Below, piece after piece: positions 44,397 to 56,422 of a stretch of DNA of 64,000 nt (the stretch's first letter is position 1; the number at the start of each line of letters is the position of its first letter). The DNA lies in contig NW_019774525.1 in assembly GCF_001039355.2 (NCBI RefSeq), positions 60,517 through 124,516 on the forward strand, read 5' to 3'. Under the pieces are notes generated by a model. It saw nothing but the letters and a program-made list of their open reading frames with translations, was not told where the DNA came from and made no database searches. The translations under genes were made by a program, and so were the position numbers. This DNA comes from Lingula anatina (taxonomy: Eukaryota; Brachiopoda; Lingulata; Lingulida; Lingulidae).

Positions 44397-46751
44397 CTAC
44401 ATTCTTCCCACTGGTTTTATTCCCAGAATGTTGAACCCAGCAGCCATGATGGAAGCTGCAGCCTCACAAAGAAGCAGACGATTCATGTTCACCTTGAGAA
44501 TCTCCCCTGAAAGTAATAAAGTAATAGATATATTCTAATTAAATGGCATCATCAATTCTCATATTCTTTTTTTTTTAGCAGCAGAAATCAGTTCAGTTGA
44601 CACATTTGAACTGCATGATCTCATAAGTGATTTACTGACAAAGTCCATATCACTAGTAAAGCACTTACATATTGCAAACCTTCACCAAGAAAAATAATTA
44701 ACTTATAATTAACCATTAAACAATGGAACACCACCAAAATCTTGTAACTTTAAAGTAAGACCATTTGTGACCCATCTAGAAAATTTCATTAAAATCAGTC
44801 AATAACTTTTTGAGCCAAACAGGTGTTAAACAAACAAAAAATCAAACAAGTGAAAACAAAAATAACTAGAGGATCAGAGAGGCGATACCGCCTCCGAATA
44901 TTGTACCACCAGCTGGAGCAAGCGCATTCGTATAGACCCCCACATACACAAAATAAGGGACACAGCCACCAGTCTTTTGCTTGACAAGCTGTAAAAATGC
45001 AATCAACAAGAATTTTCAAAATATGCAATAAAATATATCAAAANCCTTGACGGAGGTAAATATCAGTGATAACAGTATAAAAAAAAAACATGAATACAAT
45101 ACATAATGTTCCACTCACCAGTCTTCTTGTCCTTTTCTACACAGTAACATGCATCATAGAACTCTGTGAAAGTGGTGGCCATTTCATACAAGTAATCGCA
45201 TAGAGTGTGCATGTAAAGATCCTCCGCCACTTTCAGGATAATTTCTGGGAATTTCACGATGCATTTGGCCAATTTCCATTCCTTGGGATGGTCCACTTTC
45301 CAAGATTCTGTGCTCTTGGAGGCTTCTTTAAGTTGCTCTGGTGTAACTCCAGCAGTTCGAGCAATTGATCTGAAAGTTAAGTACATTTTTAAAAAAAATA
45401 AAACCAGTACATACTAAAATATAACCAAAGCTTTGAGGGAGTTATAATAATTATTGTGTTAAGTTTAAGATATGGCATAAGAACTATTTTTCAAATTGGT
45501 AATCATTCAATGATACATATAGTTACACATAAATATGCCAATCACCAAACCTGCCCAGAGTTCAACACACATAATGCAGAGCTTTAAAAATGAAGTCATT
45601 CATCGTAATTAAAATTACAATGCAATAAATATTACAATAAACAAAACTCTGTGGAGAGTGAAAGAAAGATCATGTATGGGTCAGCAGGAGGGGAATAGAA
45701 GGTTGGGGGGGGGGGGGGGAGGAAGAGGAGGAGTAACTCACTTTATTCTCATGTAGGCATACAGAAGGTACACTGCAGTATTTCCCTTGTCATCCAACAT
45801 CTGAAAATAGAAACAGATAAAAATCTTTAATTTTGCAAAGGTGGCAAGAGGATGAAATTTCTGTTCTCCTGTAACAGGTTTTTCTCTCTATTTACTTCAT
45901 TGTAATCAAACTGAACATCAGGCATCTTCACTCTAGTTTGTCAATGCAGGGCCTGATCCAGGATTATCAGAAGGGGGGTCCGCAGATGCGAAGCTGCCCT
46001 CCCAACTCCCATGGCGTGGTATTTTAGAGGGAAAACTGTGCCATTCAGTACTGTTTAGAACTATGATTCAGCTAGACAAAATTCTAATTTCAAGAAGAGA
46101 CCATTGGTGTGATTTTTTTTCAGAAATTGAAAGGGCGGGGGGTCAGGACACCCCTCCCCCTTAAATCCGCCACTGCAATGTATAGGTGTTGTATTCAATA
46201 TGTACTACATGTAACATAAGCTGAATAAGGTTCATATCTCATTTCAAATTAAAGGTGAAAACACAGCTCTTGGTTGACATAATGTGAATTTTAATTCATC
46301 CTTAATCTATGCATACAGCTACTTGTTATGAAAAGCTGCATCTTGCTTCTGCATTATAAGATATTTAATATATTAGTATCTTTAGGCAGTATAAGATATT
46401 AAACAAATTTTACCAAAGGAATAGACAGAAATATGTTATGGACTTTTATTTACTTTACCTAAAATAAACTTTTTCAAAACCAGGCATGAGGTTTGCACTC
46501 GAGCCAAAATCCCGTATAATCTTTCTCTTAAGCCAAAACCCCAAGTAATGGTTCAAAACCCAGCAATTTTTTTTCACCCAAGCAAAACCCCAGTGATGGC
46601 TTAATACCTTGTCAAAGGAGAAGACATAATCATTAGTTCTGTTATGAGATAAGTCGGCATATTTAATGCACCCGTAGGCAACGGCTTCCTGAGCTGCTTT
46701 CAACTCCTCGGGAGTCAGTACCTAAAATGATAATTTAATGATTTTCACACT

Positions 46752-46811
<60 letters not shown>

Positions 46812-48281
46812 CTTTATCAAAAGAGGGCAAAACATGTGAAGTGTACACACTTATCTTACACATGGCCCTCTGGGGAGTTAGCACAAAACATTGTGTTAAT
46901 GAATAAAAGATGAATAAATTAATGAAATTAAAATAATAATGAAGTAAAACAATAATGAATTTATAGAAATATGCTAAAGACCCATTTGAAATTGAAAAAA
47001 AAAGTAAGGCTTTAAATTTAGAACAAAATTTTAAAGCGCATTCAGAACAGCTGGCTAACAGATCCGCAGATTAAATATAGCTGACCCACTTGAATGCTTG
47101 TTGCGTAATCCCCACATGGAATTTTTTTTTTTTTTATTCACAAAAAGACAAACAAAAATACATATGTAGACACACACACAAACACACACACACACACACA
47201 CAATAACACACAAAGCATTCATTATACATTAAGTAAACATGAAATATATGTAGATAGCCGGACTACATACAAAACAGTATATTACAAGTGATGCTGCACA
47301 TAACAAGATACAAACATTTTACATTTTACATAGAAGAAATTAGCGAAAAAGTAAAGTAAATTTATAAGTGGAGAAACTAGTCAAAAATGGAATCCCAGGT
47401 TCTCCACTCTGTAAGAATTTATACAGTGTCTAATCAGGAATTAAGCGGCAAGCTTTTTAGTGAGTCGCCATATTTGATCCATGGATCTGTTAGTCTGGTG
47501 TTCTGATTGTGCTCTTAGTCAACTTATACCCAAGATAAATTAGCAATCAAAGGCAGTCCATTTAAATGAAATAATGTACATGACCTATAAAAAGACAGTA
47601 ACGGTAAGAAGAGTAGCACTGGCTCTGGTTATGTGAATGCTAATAGCATTTAGCAAGTNNNNNNNNNNNNNNNNNNNNNNNNNNNNNNNNNNNNNNNNNN
47701 NNNNNNNNNNNNNNNNNNNNNNNNNNNNNNNNNNNNNNNNNNNNNNNNNNNNNNNNNNNNNNNNNNNNNNNNNNNNNNNNNNNNNNNNNNNNNNNNNNNN
47801 NNNNNNNNNNNNNNNNNNNNNNNNNNNNNNNNNNNNNNNNNNNNNNNNNNNNNNNNNNNNNNNNNNNNNNNNNNNNNNNNNNNNNNNNNNNNNNNNNNNN
47901 NNNNNNNNNNNNNNNNNNNNNNNNNNNNNNNNNNNNNNNNNNNNNNNNNNNNNNNNNNNNNNNNNNNNNNNNNNNNNNNNNNNNNNNNNNNNNNNNNNNN
48001 NNNNNNNNNNNNNNNNNNNNNNNNNNNNNNNNNNNNNNNNNNNNNNNNNNNNNNNNNNNNNNNNNNNNNNNNNNNNNNNNNNNNNNNNNNNNNNNNNNNN
48101 NNNNNNNNNNNNNNNNNNNNNNNNNNNNNNNNNNNNNNNNNNNNNNNNNNNNNNNNNNNNNNNNNNNNNNNNNNNNNNNNNNNNNNNNNNNNNNNNNNNN
48201 NNNNNNNNNNNNNNNNNNNNNNNNNNNNNNNNNNNNNNNNNNNNNNNNNNNNNNNNNNNNNNNNNNNNNNNNNNNNNNNNN

Positions 48282-48337
<56 letters not shown>

Positions 48338-50484
48338 CTTTATCAAAAGAGGGCAAAACATGTGAAGTGTACACACTTATCTTACACATGGCCCTCTGGG
48401 GAGTTAGCACAAAACATTGTGTTAATGAATAAAAGATGAATAAATTAATGAAATTAAAATAATAATGAAGTAAAACAATAATGAATTTATAGAAATATGC
48501 TAAAGACCCATTTGAAATTGAAAAAAAAAGTAAGGCTTTAAATTTAGAACAAAATTTTAAAGCGCATTCAGAACAGCTGGCTAACAGATCCGCAGATTAA
48601 ATATAGCTGACCCACTTGAATGCTTGTTGCGTAATCCCCACATGGAATTTTTTTTTTTTTTATTCACAAAAAGACAAACAAAAATACATATGTAGACACA
48701 CACACAAACACACACACACACACACACAATAACACACAAAGCATTCATTATACATTAAGTAAACATGAAATATATGTAGATAGCCGGACTACATACAAAA
48801 CAGTATATTACAAGTGATGCTGCACATAACAAGATACAAACATTTTACATTTTACATAGAAGAAATTAGCGAAAAAGTAAAGTAAATTTATAAGTGGAGA
48901 AACTAGTCAAAAATGGAATCCCAGGTTCTCCACTCTGTAAGAATTTATACAGTGTCTAATCAGGAATTAAGCGGCAAGCTTTTTAGTGAGTCGCCATATT
49001 TGATCCATGGATCTGTTAGTCTGGTGTTCTGATTGTGCTCTTAGTCAACTTATACCCAAGATAAATTAGCAATCAAAGGCAGTCCATTTAAATGAAATAA
49101 TGTACATGACCTATAAAAAGACAGTAACGGTAAGAAGAGTAGCACTGGCTCTGGTTATGTGAATGCTAATAGCATTTAGCAAGTAAAACACCAGTCCTTT
49201 GCTTCACAGGGTACCGATTCATTAATGAAAGATGTAATATTCTTCCCATTATCAGCTGTAACACGCAAACATGCCTGCAGATGATGTGACAGGCATGATA
49301 AAATATGACAGGTATGCATTTTAAATGGAACCACAATAATCCCAAATCAATTTTCTCACTTAACCTGTCAGAGCTCTGGGAATCAGTTGGCTATCATGCA
49401 ACAGCTTTGAGAAGCCTTTTATTTAAAATTTATTAATAGGTGTGAAACTGATTTTTACCTTTTTACAGAACACATGCACACACGCATGCATTCACAGGAA
49501 AGTAAAAAGGTGTGAATCAATCCAATATCTGTACCAACTATATAGATGTTAAAAATTGCATGGTACCTCAGTATTATATATATATATGTATGTCTATACA
49601 AACATCAGACTTAGTGCCTTAAGGATACTGTAAAAGTTTGCCAAAATCTGCCTTACTTACATTCTTTTGGATAACAAATAAATCTACGTGGGTTCAGTGA
49701 CTAAATTAATTAGCATTTTCACACATGACAAGGGAAACATTATAATTGGGATTTTGGGGTAAAAATGGAAAAATCGATTACTCAAATTTCTCCTTTACCT
49801 GAACACCTACGAAAACCATTTCAACAACAATTTAATGCAACTTTTAGTACTCCAAAACCCTGCCAGCAGTCCAATTATTTCATTTAATTGGACTGTTTTT
49901 GCCAGTGATTTTTCTTTAAGGCTTTTGTTCAGATTTTACTGCTGACAAAACAAAATAATGCCTACGTTTAATGATAATCTGTAATAAGGGACTCTTAACT
50001 CCATAACAAAAAATATTTAAACCAAAATGCAGGCATGGGATCGAGGCCTATATACTAGTGGTCAACTAGGCCAATTTTAGTGATAAGAACTTGTTTAGGA
50101 ATGTTATTCCCCATACCAATGGTCATTTCACCTCAAAATAGAAAGGCGTTAAATTAATGATGAAAGCTTTGAGTTGCCTATGCTTATACACAGCAACAAG
50201 AAATATAAACTGCAATATTAAATAATTTCAAGGGGATTTTTTATCATTTTAAATCAGTACAAAGGTAGATGCATTATTGAATAATTTGATGCAGGAAAAA
50301 CTCATTTCAGGAATCTGGATGGTAATAAACACTTACCCCTAAAACTAATGAGAAACACATTGTGTTAAACATGTTTACCTTATCCCGTTCTTTTTCCTTC
50401 AGTTTTGCTTCGCTCCTCTTCAACCCTTCGTCCAGCAAATCCACCAGTCGAACTGTCTCTCCTGACCGGGTCTTGAACTTCTTT
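44397..50484 (-). CDS. RARS1: Arginyl-tRNA synthetase, cytosolic (RARS1), C-terminal third only
   Basis: Five minus-strand exons: 50484-50379, 46721-46608, 45800-45742, 45369-45119 and 44506-44397. Together they give 212 codons plus TAG in one continuous phase, ending GIKPVGRM, which is typical of metazoan cytosolic ArgRS. The first in-window exon carries [13 protein letters not shown], the KMSKS-equivalent loop of eukaryotic ArgRS. Next come [15 protein letters not shown], the DALR-type anticodon-binding helices ([23 protein letters not shown]), [21 protein letters not shown] and the C-terminal helix. The enzyme charges tRNA-Arg and in animals is part of the multisynthetase complex. The N-terminal region and Rossmann catalytic domain with the HIGH motif are not found in the 13.5 kb upstream. 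The exon at 50379 joins in frame to that at 46721, so the gap between them hides no exon. The gene is convergent with LARP1. Confidence 0.94.
45044..45044. other. Single ambiguous base
   Basis: One N in the last RARS1 intron; it has no coding effect. Confidence 0.98.
45947..46175. mobile_element. CAG..CTG inverted-repeat element, family C copy 1
   Basis: Begins CAGGGCCTGATCCAGG and ends CTTAAATCCGCCACTG, whose complement reads CAGTGGCGGATTTAAG. It is flanked by CAATG on both sides (45942-45946, 46176-46180). Just inside each end lies a poly-purine/pyrimidine run (GGGGGGTCC and its counterpart). It lies in a RARS1 intron and has no ORF. Confidence 0.65.
46753..46900 (-). mobile_element. Retroposon-like 3' end with (TTA)n tail and stem-loop
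   Basis: Read on the minus strand: GAGGGCCATGTG, then a loop, then CACATGTTTTGCCCTC, a stem (46823-46870), followed by TTTTGATAAAG and about 19 TTA units. A short conserved hairpin directly before a simple-repeat tail is the usual 3' layout of non-LTR retroposons and their SINEs. The 5' boundary is not recognisable. Confidence 0.5.
47036..47514. mobile_element. Fold-back MITE family B, copy 4, interrupted by an insertion
   Basis: Ends GCGCATTCAGAACAGCTGG and GTTCTGATTGTGCTC are a decayed family B inverted repeat, with inner matches (GACCCACTTGAATGCTT, AAGCTTTTTAGTGAGTCG, CATATTTGATCC). Between about 47121 and 47390 lies a foreign segment beginning with poly-T and containing a (CA)n run, bordered by ATGGAAT on each side. 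Confidence 0.75.
47659..48281. other. Assembly gap (623 N)
   Basis: Run of N in the large RARS1 intron between exons at 46721 and 50379. Identical sequence ends on the left side and continues past the right side. Confidence 0.99.
48282..49184. repeat. Right copy of the duplication flanking the gap
   Basis: Matches 46753-47658, including the second copy of the MITE B with its insertion (48562-49040) and the retroposon-like tail. It then continues into unique sequence at 49185, whereas the left copy runs into the gap. Confidence 0.93.
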
Positions 50485-52510
50485 CTGAGAACGAAAAAAG
50501 AGCCCTTATTAGTGATCCTGCATCTAAGAAAGTTAAAAGTTGCACTCTGTGCTTAAAGAAGTGGACCTCTGCCATGATCAGGTTACAACAGTTTAAGATA
50601 TCATGATTCTGTTAGAAGTTCCACAAAATATAACTGTATACATTTAAAGGACAAAACTCTATACTTTAAAATGGTTCGAAAATAAAACATTATTTCTTGA
50701 GGACCCAACATTTTGAAACATCTTACTACTTCGCAATCAAGAGTTTCACACCTATGTGAAATTAATTAATTTTTTAAAGTATATGTATATTTTATCAGAA
50801 AAAGATATATATATATATATATGCCATTTAAACCTAGACAATTTTATCTGAGCTACAAGAAGATCCATCTGAGCAAACAACAAAAATTATTATTGATCCT
50901 GCGACTTCCTGCTTAAAAAAGTTGTTCATCACACGTGAAATTCATCAAATCGCATATCCTGTCTTCCTCTTCAGTTTCACATTTCTGTGTTTTAAAAGCC
51001 ATTAGGAAATCAATATGCATTAATATTTTCCATGGGGGGTGAGGGGAGGTTGAAACTGACCAGTAGTTCCATTTCACTGTGTCAAGATAGTACAGGCTCT
51101 GAGGGTTTCCTTGTCAAAATATGTTTTTGTCTAATTGATAATTTTATTCAACAAAGGAAAATGAAGCAAACATTAAAAACTTTTAGTCAAACAAGTCATT
51201 TGACTATAATAAATATACGTAGACCCCAGGTTTTAATAACTTGTTAAACATCCTTTCTCAACCCCCACCTACCCATTCTTTCATATTAGACAGTCTGACA
51301 ATAATGCCAGTTCTGATATAATACAAAACTGTAACCTTCAAAAATTCACTTCTCAAAAAAAAAAAAGGGTTTGTTTGAATTACATTCTCTATCATTTTCC
51401 ATTCCTAAAGGCACTCACATTTAACAGTCTGATACAGTGCTGCTACTTATACAATACTGAAGCCTACGAAGATTCACTTCTTACAAAACCTTGCTGACCC
51501 TACCCATGGTAATTGGTGTATTTAGTTATATTCTAATAAGTCCAACAATAGTTTATACATGCTAGAGATTATTTAACAGATCAGTTAAGTGGTGTTCAGG
51601 TCTTTGGGTCTAGAAATGAAATGTTTTACATGTTTTTATGCACTACTTTTAAATATTTTACTTCTGTCCCCGTGTCTAATTTACTTGGTTTTACTATATA
51701 GTTGGAAAATACAAGACATTTCAGAATACAAATTGATAACATTTTCATTTTGAAAAAAAAAATATTGTGCTAGACATGGAGTCTGTCACATTGTCCCAAC
51801 ATCAGCTTAGATAACACCAAGAAACAGGTTATACATTAAGATAAAAAAAAAATACAGAGCTAAAAACTCCAGGAATTATCCAAGAAACAGTATCATCCAC
51901 TAAAGAGCCCATTTATCCTGATATTTTTCAGGTAATCAGTTTGATTGGAGCTCCATTATAGACATCAATCAAACACGAGGTAATGGCAGCCATTTAAAGA
52001 CCACCGCACTGAGCATCATTATGCAGCTGTTAAGAAAACTGAACCAGCTCAATATGTAAGTATTCACTGTCAGCAGATACGAGGTGTCCCAGTATCAACC
52101 ATCTTGGCACGTAAGGAAATTATCTCCAGGGAACCAATTGTCCTGCTCAGATTATCTGACAGACAAGATTGACAAAAACCCTAATAGCATGTCTTACCCA
52201 GAACAGAACACATCTCAAAGTGGAGTCCACTGCTTTCTATGCTCTAGATCTGTGCAAGATGAGGAATATGCACGAGTGAAAAAACACATTTTTCATCCAT
52301 GAAAAATTAAAGGTAAATAAAAAAAAATAACTAGTAAAGCATTCAGAATGTGCAGACATCTGCCAAAGCAGCTCAATTATCATAATATATCATCAATTAA
52401 TTAATCACTACCCAAATCTGATTGATTTTAAGCTGGCCTGTTTCTGACCTATCTGGAACATTTCATCAAATCCATCCATAACGTTTTAAGTTATAGGCTA
52501 TTAGTCTAAA

Positions 52511-52685
52511 GCCCCATTCAGAACACGGGACTAACTAGTCCGAGGGTCAAATATGGCCAACCCACTTGAATACTTCCCCATGGAATATCTATTCAGTTTC
52601 TATTAGCAGATTAGATGGCATGCTTTTTAGTGGGTTGCCATATTTGACTCTCAGACTAGTTATAGTCCCCTATTCTGAATGGGGC
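52511..52685. mobile_element. Fold-back MITE family B, copy 5
   Basis: 175 bp from GCCCCATTCAGAACACGGG to CCCCTATTCTGAATGGGGC. Inner blocks GGGTCAAATATGGCC and CATATTTGACTCTCAGACT mirror each other. Flanks CTAAA and CTACA. Confidence 0.88.
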
Positions 52686-53851
52686 CTACAAGTAACAAAT
52701 TTCAAGATTTTAAAGTTAAACTTAAGCATGAACCAGATATTGTTAAAGTCATCTTAGGCCTAGTAATACTTTCTGATCATATCTTAAAAGAGAAATGATG
52801 CAAATTCATGTCACAAAAGATAATAAACTTTGCCATCTTCTAAATAACTTTTCCATCAACCATCTTGACACAGTTTAAAATCATGCAGAATCTGTAAGAT
52901 AGTGTGCTAATTGAACTTGAAGGGATAGTGGACTTTGTAAAACAATCTCTTAAACATGGGTTAAGGACTTTTTAAGTTTTGGGGATTGTTAAAGAGTTAC
53001 CGAGTGTCAGGAAAGGATGACCACAGGTTGGTTAGTTAGAAAAAATAAGGTTAACCCAAGGCAATTTTGTAAAGCATATTAAGTTTCTGCAGGAGTCTCC
53101 TACACTGTACTCCTAAATTTAACTAACATTATGATACCAAAAAAAAAGAAATTAAAATCCTTCCAATTGACTTACACAAATTAGGCACTTGCTCCAGCTT
53201 TGAAGATAATAATAATAATAATAATAGTAATAATAGTATATACTAGGATTGACAGCTAAAGCCTATTTGCATGGTATTATTACTTTGGTATCAATTTTAC
53301 GCTGCAATATACCCTCTACCATTTTCACATTGGATAAATCACATTAGCCTTATAATAAACAATGGTATATGTGATACAGGGTTGATAAAAATTAAATTTC
53401 CAGTTTGCATCCTTTAATCTTTGTAACTAGGTAACTAGCAGTAAAATTATCTTTTTGTAATCAAGAAATGGCATCCCAGGATACTATAGTAAGTGCGAGT
53501 CTCAAATTCACACAAATGGCCTGGACAGCATAATTGAAAAGATCCAGTTTTTGAAAAGACAAAACATGTCATGGAAAGCCATTTGAGCATGTACTGTACA
53601 AAATGCATGCTTGAGTCAGGTTACTCAATCCACTACTTCTCATTAAACATCAAACATAAAAAAGCTGAGAGTACGTACATGAGGATAATTAATACTTGGG
53701 ACTGGTTTCCCCAAAGAAATATGACCCAAAAATTGGTCCAAAACACACACAACCTAATCCACTGCACTGAATAAAGAATAAGTCATGAGTGATGCATTTT
53801 TTGGTATAAAATAGTTGATGCAATATTTTAATTCAACTGGACTGCTATAAA

Positions 53852-54153
53852 GAACAGTTTGATCCTCAGATTAACTGATCTACAAATCAAATATGGCAGA
53901 CAGGCTTGAGAGCAAAAGCCACATGATCCCTTAATGGTCTCCCGCCTACCACATGCGCCATCCCTGGAGGGGCCTAGCAATTAAGTCTCGAAGCCATTTT
54001 AATTTAGCTTTAATTGCTAGGCCCCTACAGGGATGTGCCTATGGTGAGATAGACTATAAGGGGATTATACAGCTTTGCTTTCAAGTGGGTCTGCCATATT
54101 TGATCCCCGGGTCAGTTATTTAGTCAGAGGATCAAACTATTCTGAATGTGGCC
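53852..54153. mobile_element. Fold-back MITE family B, copy 6 (long-arm form, left end truncated)
   Basis: The right end TTTGATCC..CAAACTATTCTGAATGTGGCC pairs with a left end that starts only at GAACAGTTTGATCCT. The inner arms CTAGCAATTAAG and TTTAATTGCTAGGCCCC form the hairpin centre. Its size and layout resemble copy 1, while the termini are those of the short copies. Confidence 0.75.
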
Positions 54154-56389
54154 AAATTTTTGTTTAAAAGTTAAGACCGATTTATCAGGCTAAACGCTCT
54201 CTTGTGAAACCTGCCCCTATTCAAATTATGACATATTTGAGAGAACATCTTGAATCTCCTGTCTGGTAATTTCCGGGAATGGTGACATGACACTATCAAA
54301 ACAAATTGCATTTCACCGCCCTGTTATGGTGGGAGATACTGAAGCCTTGAAAGAATTATGGCATAAAAAATTAAACCTAAAACCATCTTCTATAATTATC
54401 CACTAAATCAGTTTTGCTCCTCATCATCATTAATTACTCAGGAGTCATTACCGTTGAGATAACTGTTCATTAATAAAGAAACATTTACACCAAGCAGAGC
54501 CATGTATTAATATCCTGTAATAATGCCTGCTTATTTCATCAACTCAGTCAAAAATTACCAAGTCCAAATGGAAGAAAGAGTGAAATTTTTCGTAATCAAC
54601 AAAATTAATCAGCAATGACTGTTAGCCAGAGTAATTTCCACTAATTCAGCATTATCTATAAACTATCTACACAATTAGACATATATTATTCAAAGATATT
54701 AAGATTTGTCATGTTTTTGACAAGTGTCATTTAGAACTATTTTCTCTGGTGCAACTATAACTGCAGACGACAGCCTACATACCACTTTTAATTGCCATTA
54801 AATTTAAATTAAACTTAAAAAGAAATATAAAAAAAAGAATGTAATAATAAATGTAGGTGATAATAATTTTAGTAAAGGCACTTGTAGTTCTAACTCTGAG
54901 ATCGTGGAATCATGGTCAGTTGTTAAAAATGTCAACATCCTCTATAGATCTCATTATTACTACATTAGTGGAAAATCAGGATGTAATCTGATCATTTTGT
55001 GACACCAGAATAAGATGTAATTTCATTAAATTTCTAAAAATAATTATTTTACATGTACAATAGGATAAAGCTGTTTCCTGATAGGCAAATACCAGTATAA
55101 TTGTATTCAGACAAGAAACAGTTTTATACAATACGTCTAAACTTATAAAGCACAACTTGAAAGTACTCCCAAAGTACAGAGAAAATACTTATAAAATAAA
55201 ACCTTAAAAATATTAGGGGACCTGAATTACGTTGACAATGTAATTATCACTTCTCTCCTTCATATTTACTGTCCCTCCTAAAAAATTCATCAAAATTTGG
55301 AAGAACGCTCTGATAAATCTTGCCAACCACCACACAAATGGACATATCAAGACCAATGGAAATAAAGCCTTCTTCATTGGCAGAGTAATTCAGTTAAAAA
55401 ATGTATTTTACATTATACTTATATGATAACCTTTGATATATCTTCAGTGAGGAATCCTATCAGTCATAAATTTCTCTTGTTACCTTGAAAAGTTATTGTT
55501 AATGATGCTATAAATGTAGACACCATCTCAACCTGTTAGCAAACAGATAAGAACATAAGACTTGGAATACACAAATAAAACAATCAATTTTGACACCTTA
55601 TATCAACCATGCAATTGTTCCATGTATAATTACATACATCTATTCCATTATTTATAACTGACTCACAACCAAGAAGAAGGCATTAAAGGCAAATCATAAT
55701 ATGAACAGACATCTTATCCAAAACATTGTTGCAAAACATCCAGTTATTTCCCCTGCCACTAAAGCAGATCATTACATCTGAAAAAAAAATTACTTAATAT
55801 TACAATTTCTATACTCCCCCTTAAATCCTTGTCTGCTTTTCTCAATTACAAAATCAATTGTTAGGTTGCCATAAAGCCTGTACAAATGCGACCACAAAGT
55901 TCCAAATAGCACAACTTGAATAAATAAAGCTTAATATTTCCTGAAAAAAAAGGCATTTGATCAGTTTTTTTCTGTGCTGTTATAAATCTCTGCAGTTTTT
56001 CATAAAAGCTGATTTAAATAAGTGCATCCTTACATGGGAGTGATGTGGGCATAGCTACATGTAGTTTCATACAGGGAAAACAAGAGCAGGGGTAATCCTA
56101 AAGAGGGGCGAGAAATGGACATTTTTTCATCGGAGCACCTAGGTATGTATGCACAGACAGAAAACTGAATTTTAGGAATGTTACTAATGAAGCCACTGGT
56201 AGTAGATGTCAGTCTGTTGATGTCAAACCTTGATGATGAATGAACAATTGTCAATAACAAAAGACCCAAAATGACAATTTTGGCTCACAAAAAGTTAGAT
56301 ATCCACCGCTAGTCTAAAAAGTCTCTTACTGCATAAATCCACAACAGCAACCAGCCAAAATGTTGCCTCCAAAATCTCATACATTGCAC

Positions 56390-56422
56390 AAATAAATAAA
56401 TAAATAAATAAATAAATAAATG
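56390..56422. repeat. Microsatellite (AAAT)n
   Basis: About eight AAAT units. Confidence 0.9.

Larger units (their letters stand above)
46753..47658. repeat. Left copy of a duplication flanking the assembly gap
   Basis: From the (AAT)n tract through CATTTAGCAAGT at 47658 the sequence is repeated at 48282-49184 with a constant offset of 1526 bp. The 848 bp from 46811 to 47658 look identical base for base. The copy contains a retroposon-like 3' end and a MITE B with an insertion. Confidence 0.93.

Noticed and set aside
47585-48410. Long ORFs on both strands across the N gap
   Set aside because: They exist only because N codons contain no stops; the ends are microsatellite translations.
52084-52302. 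72-aa plus-strand ORF
   Set aside because: No homology and no neighbouring exon in phase; composition is like the surrounding noncoding DNA.
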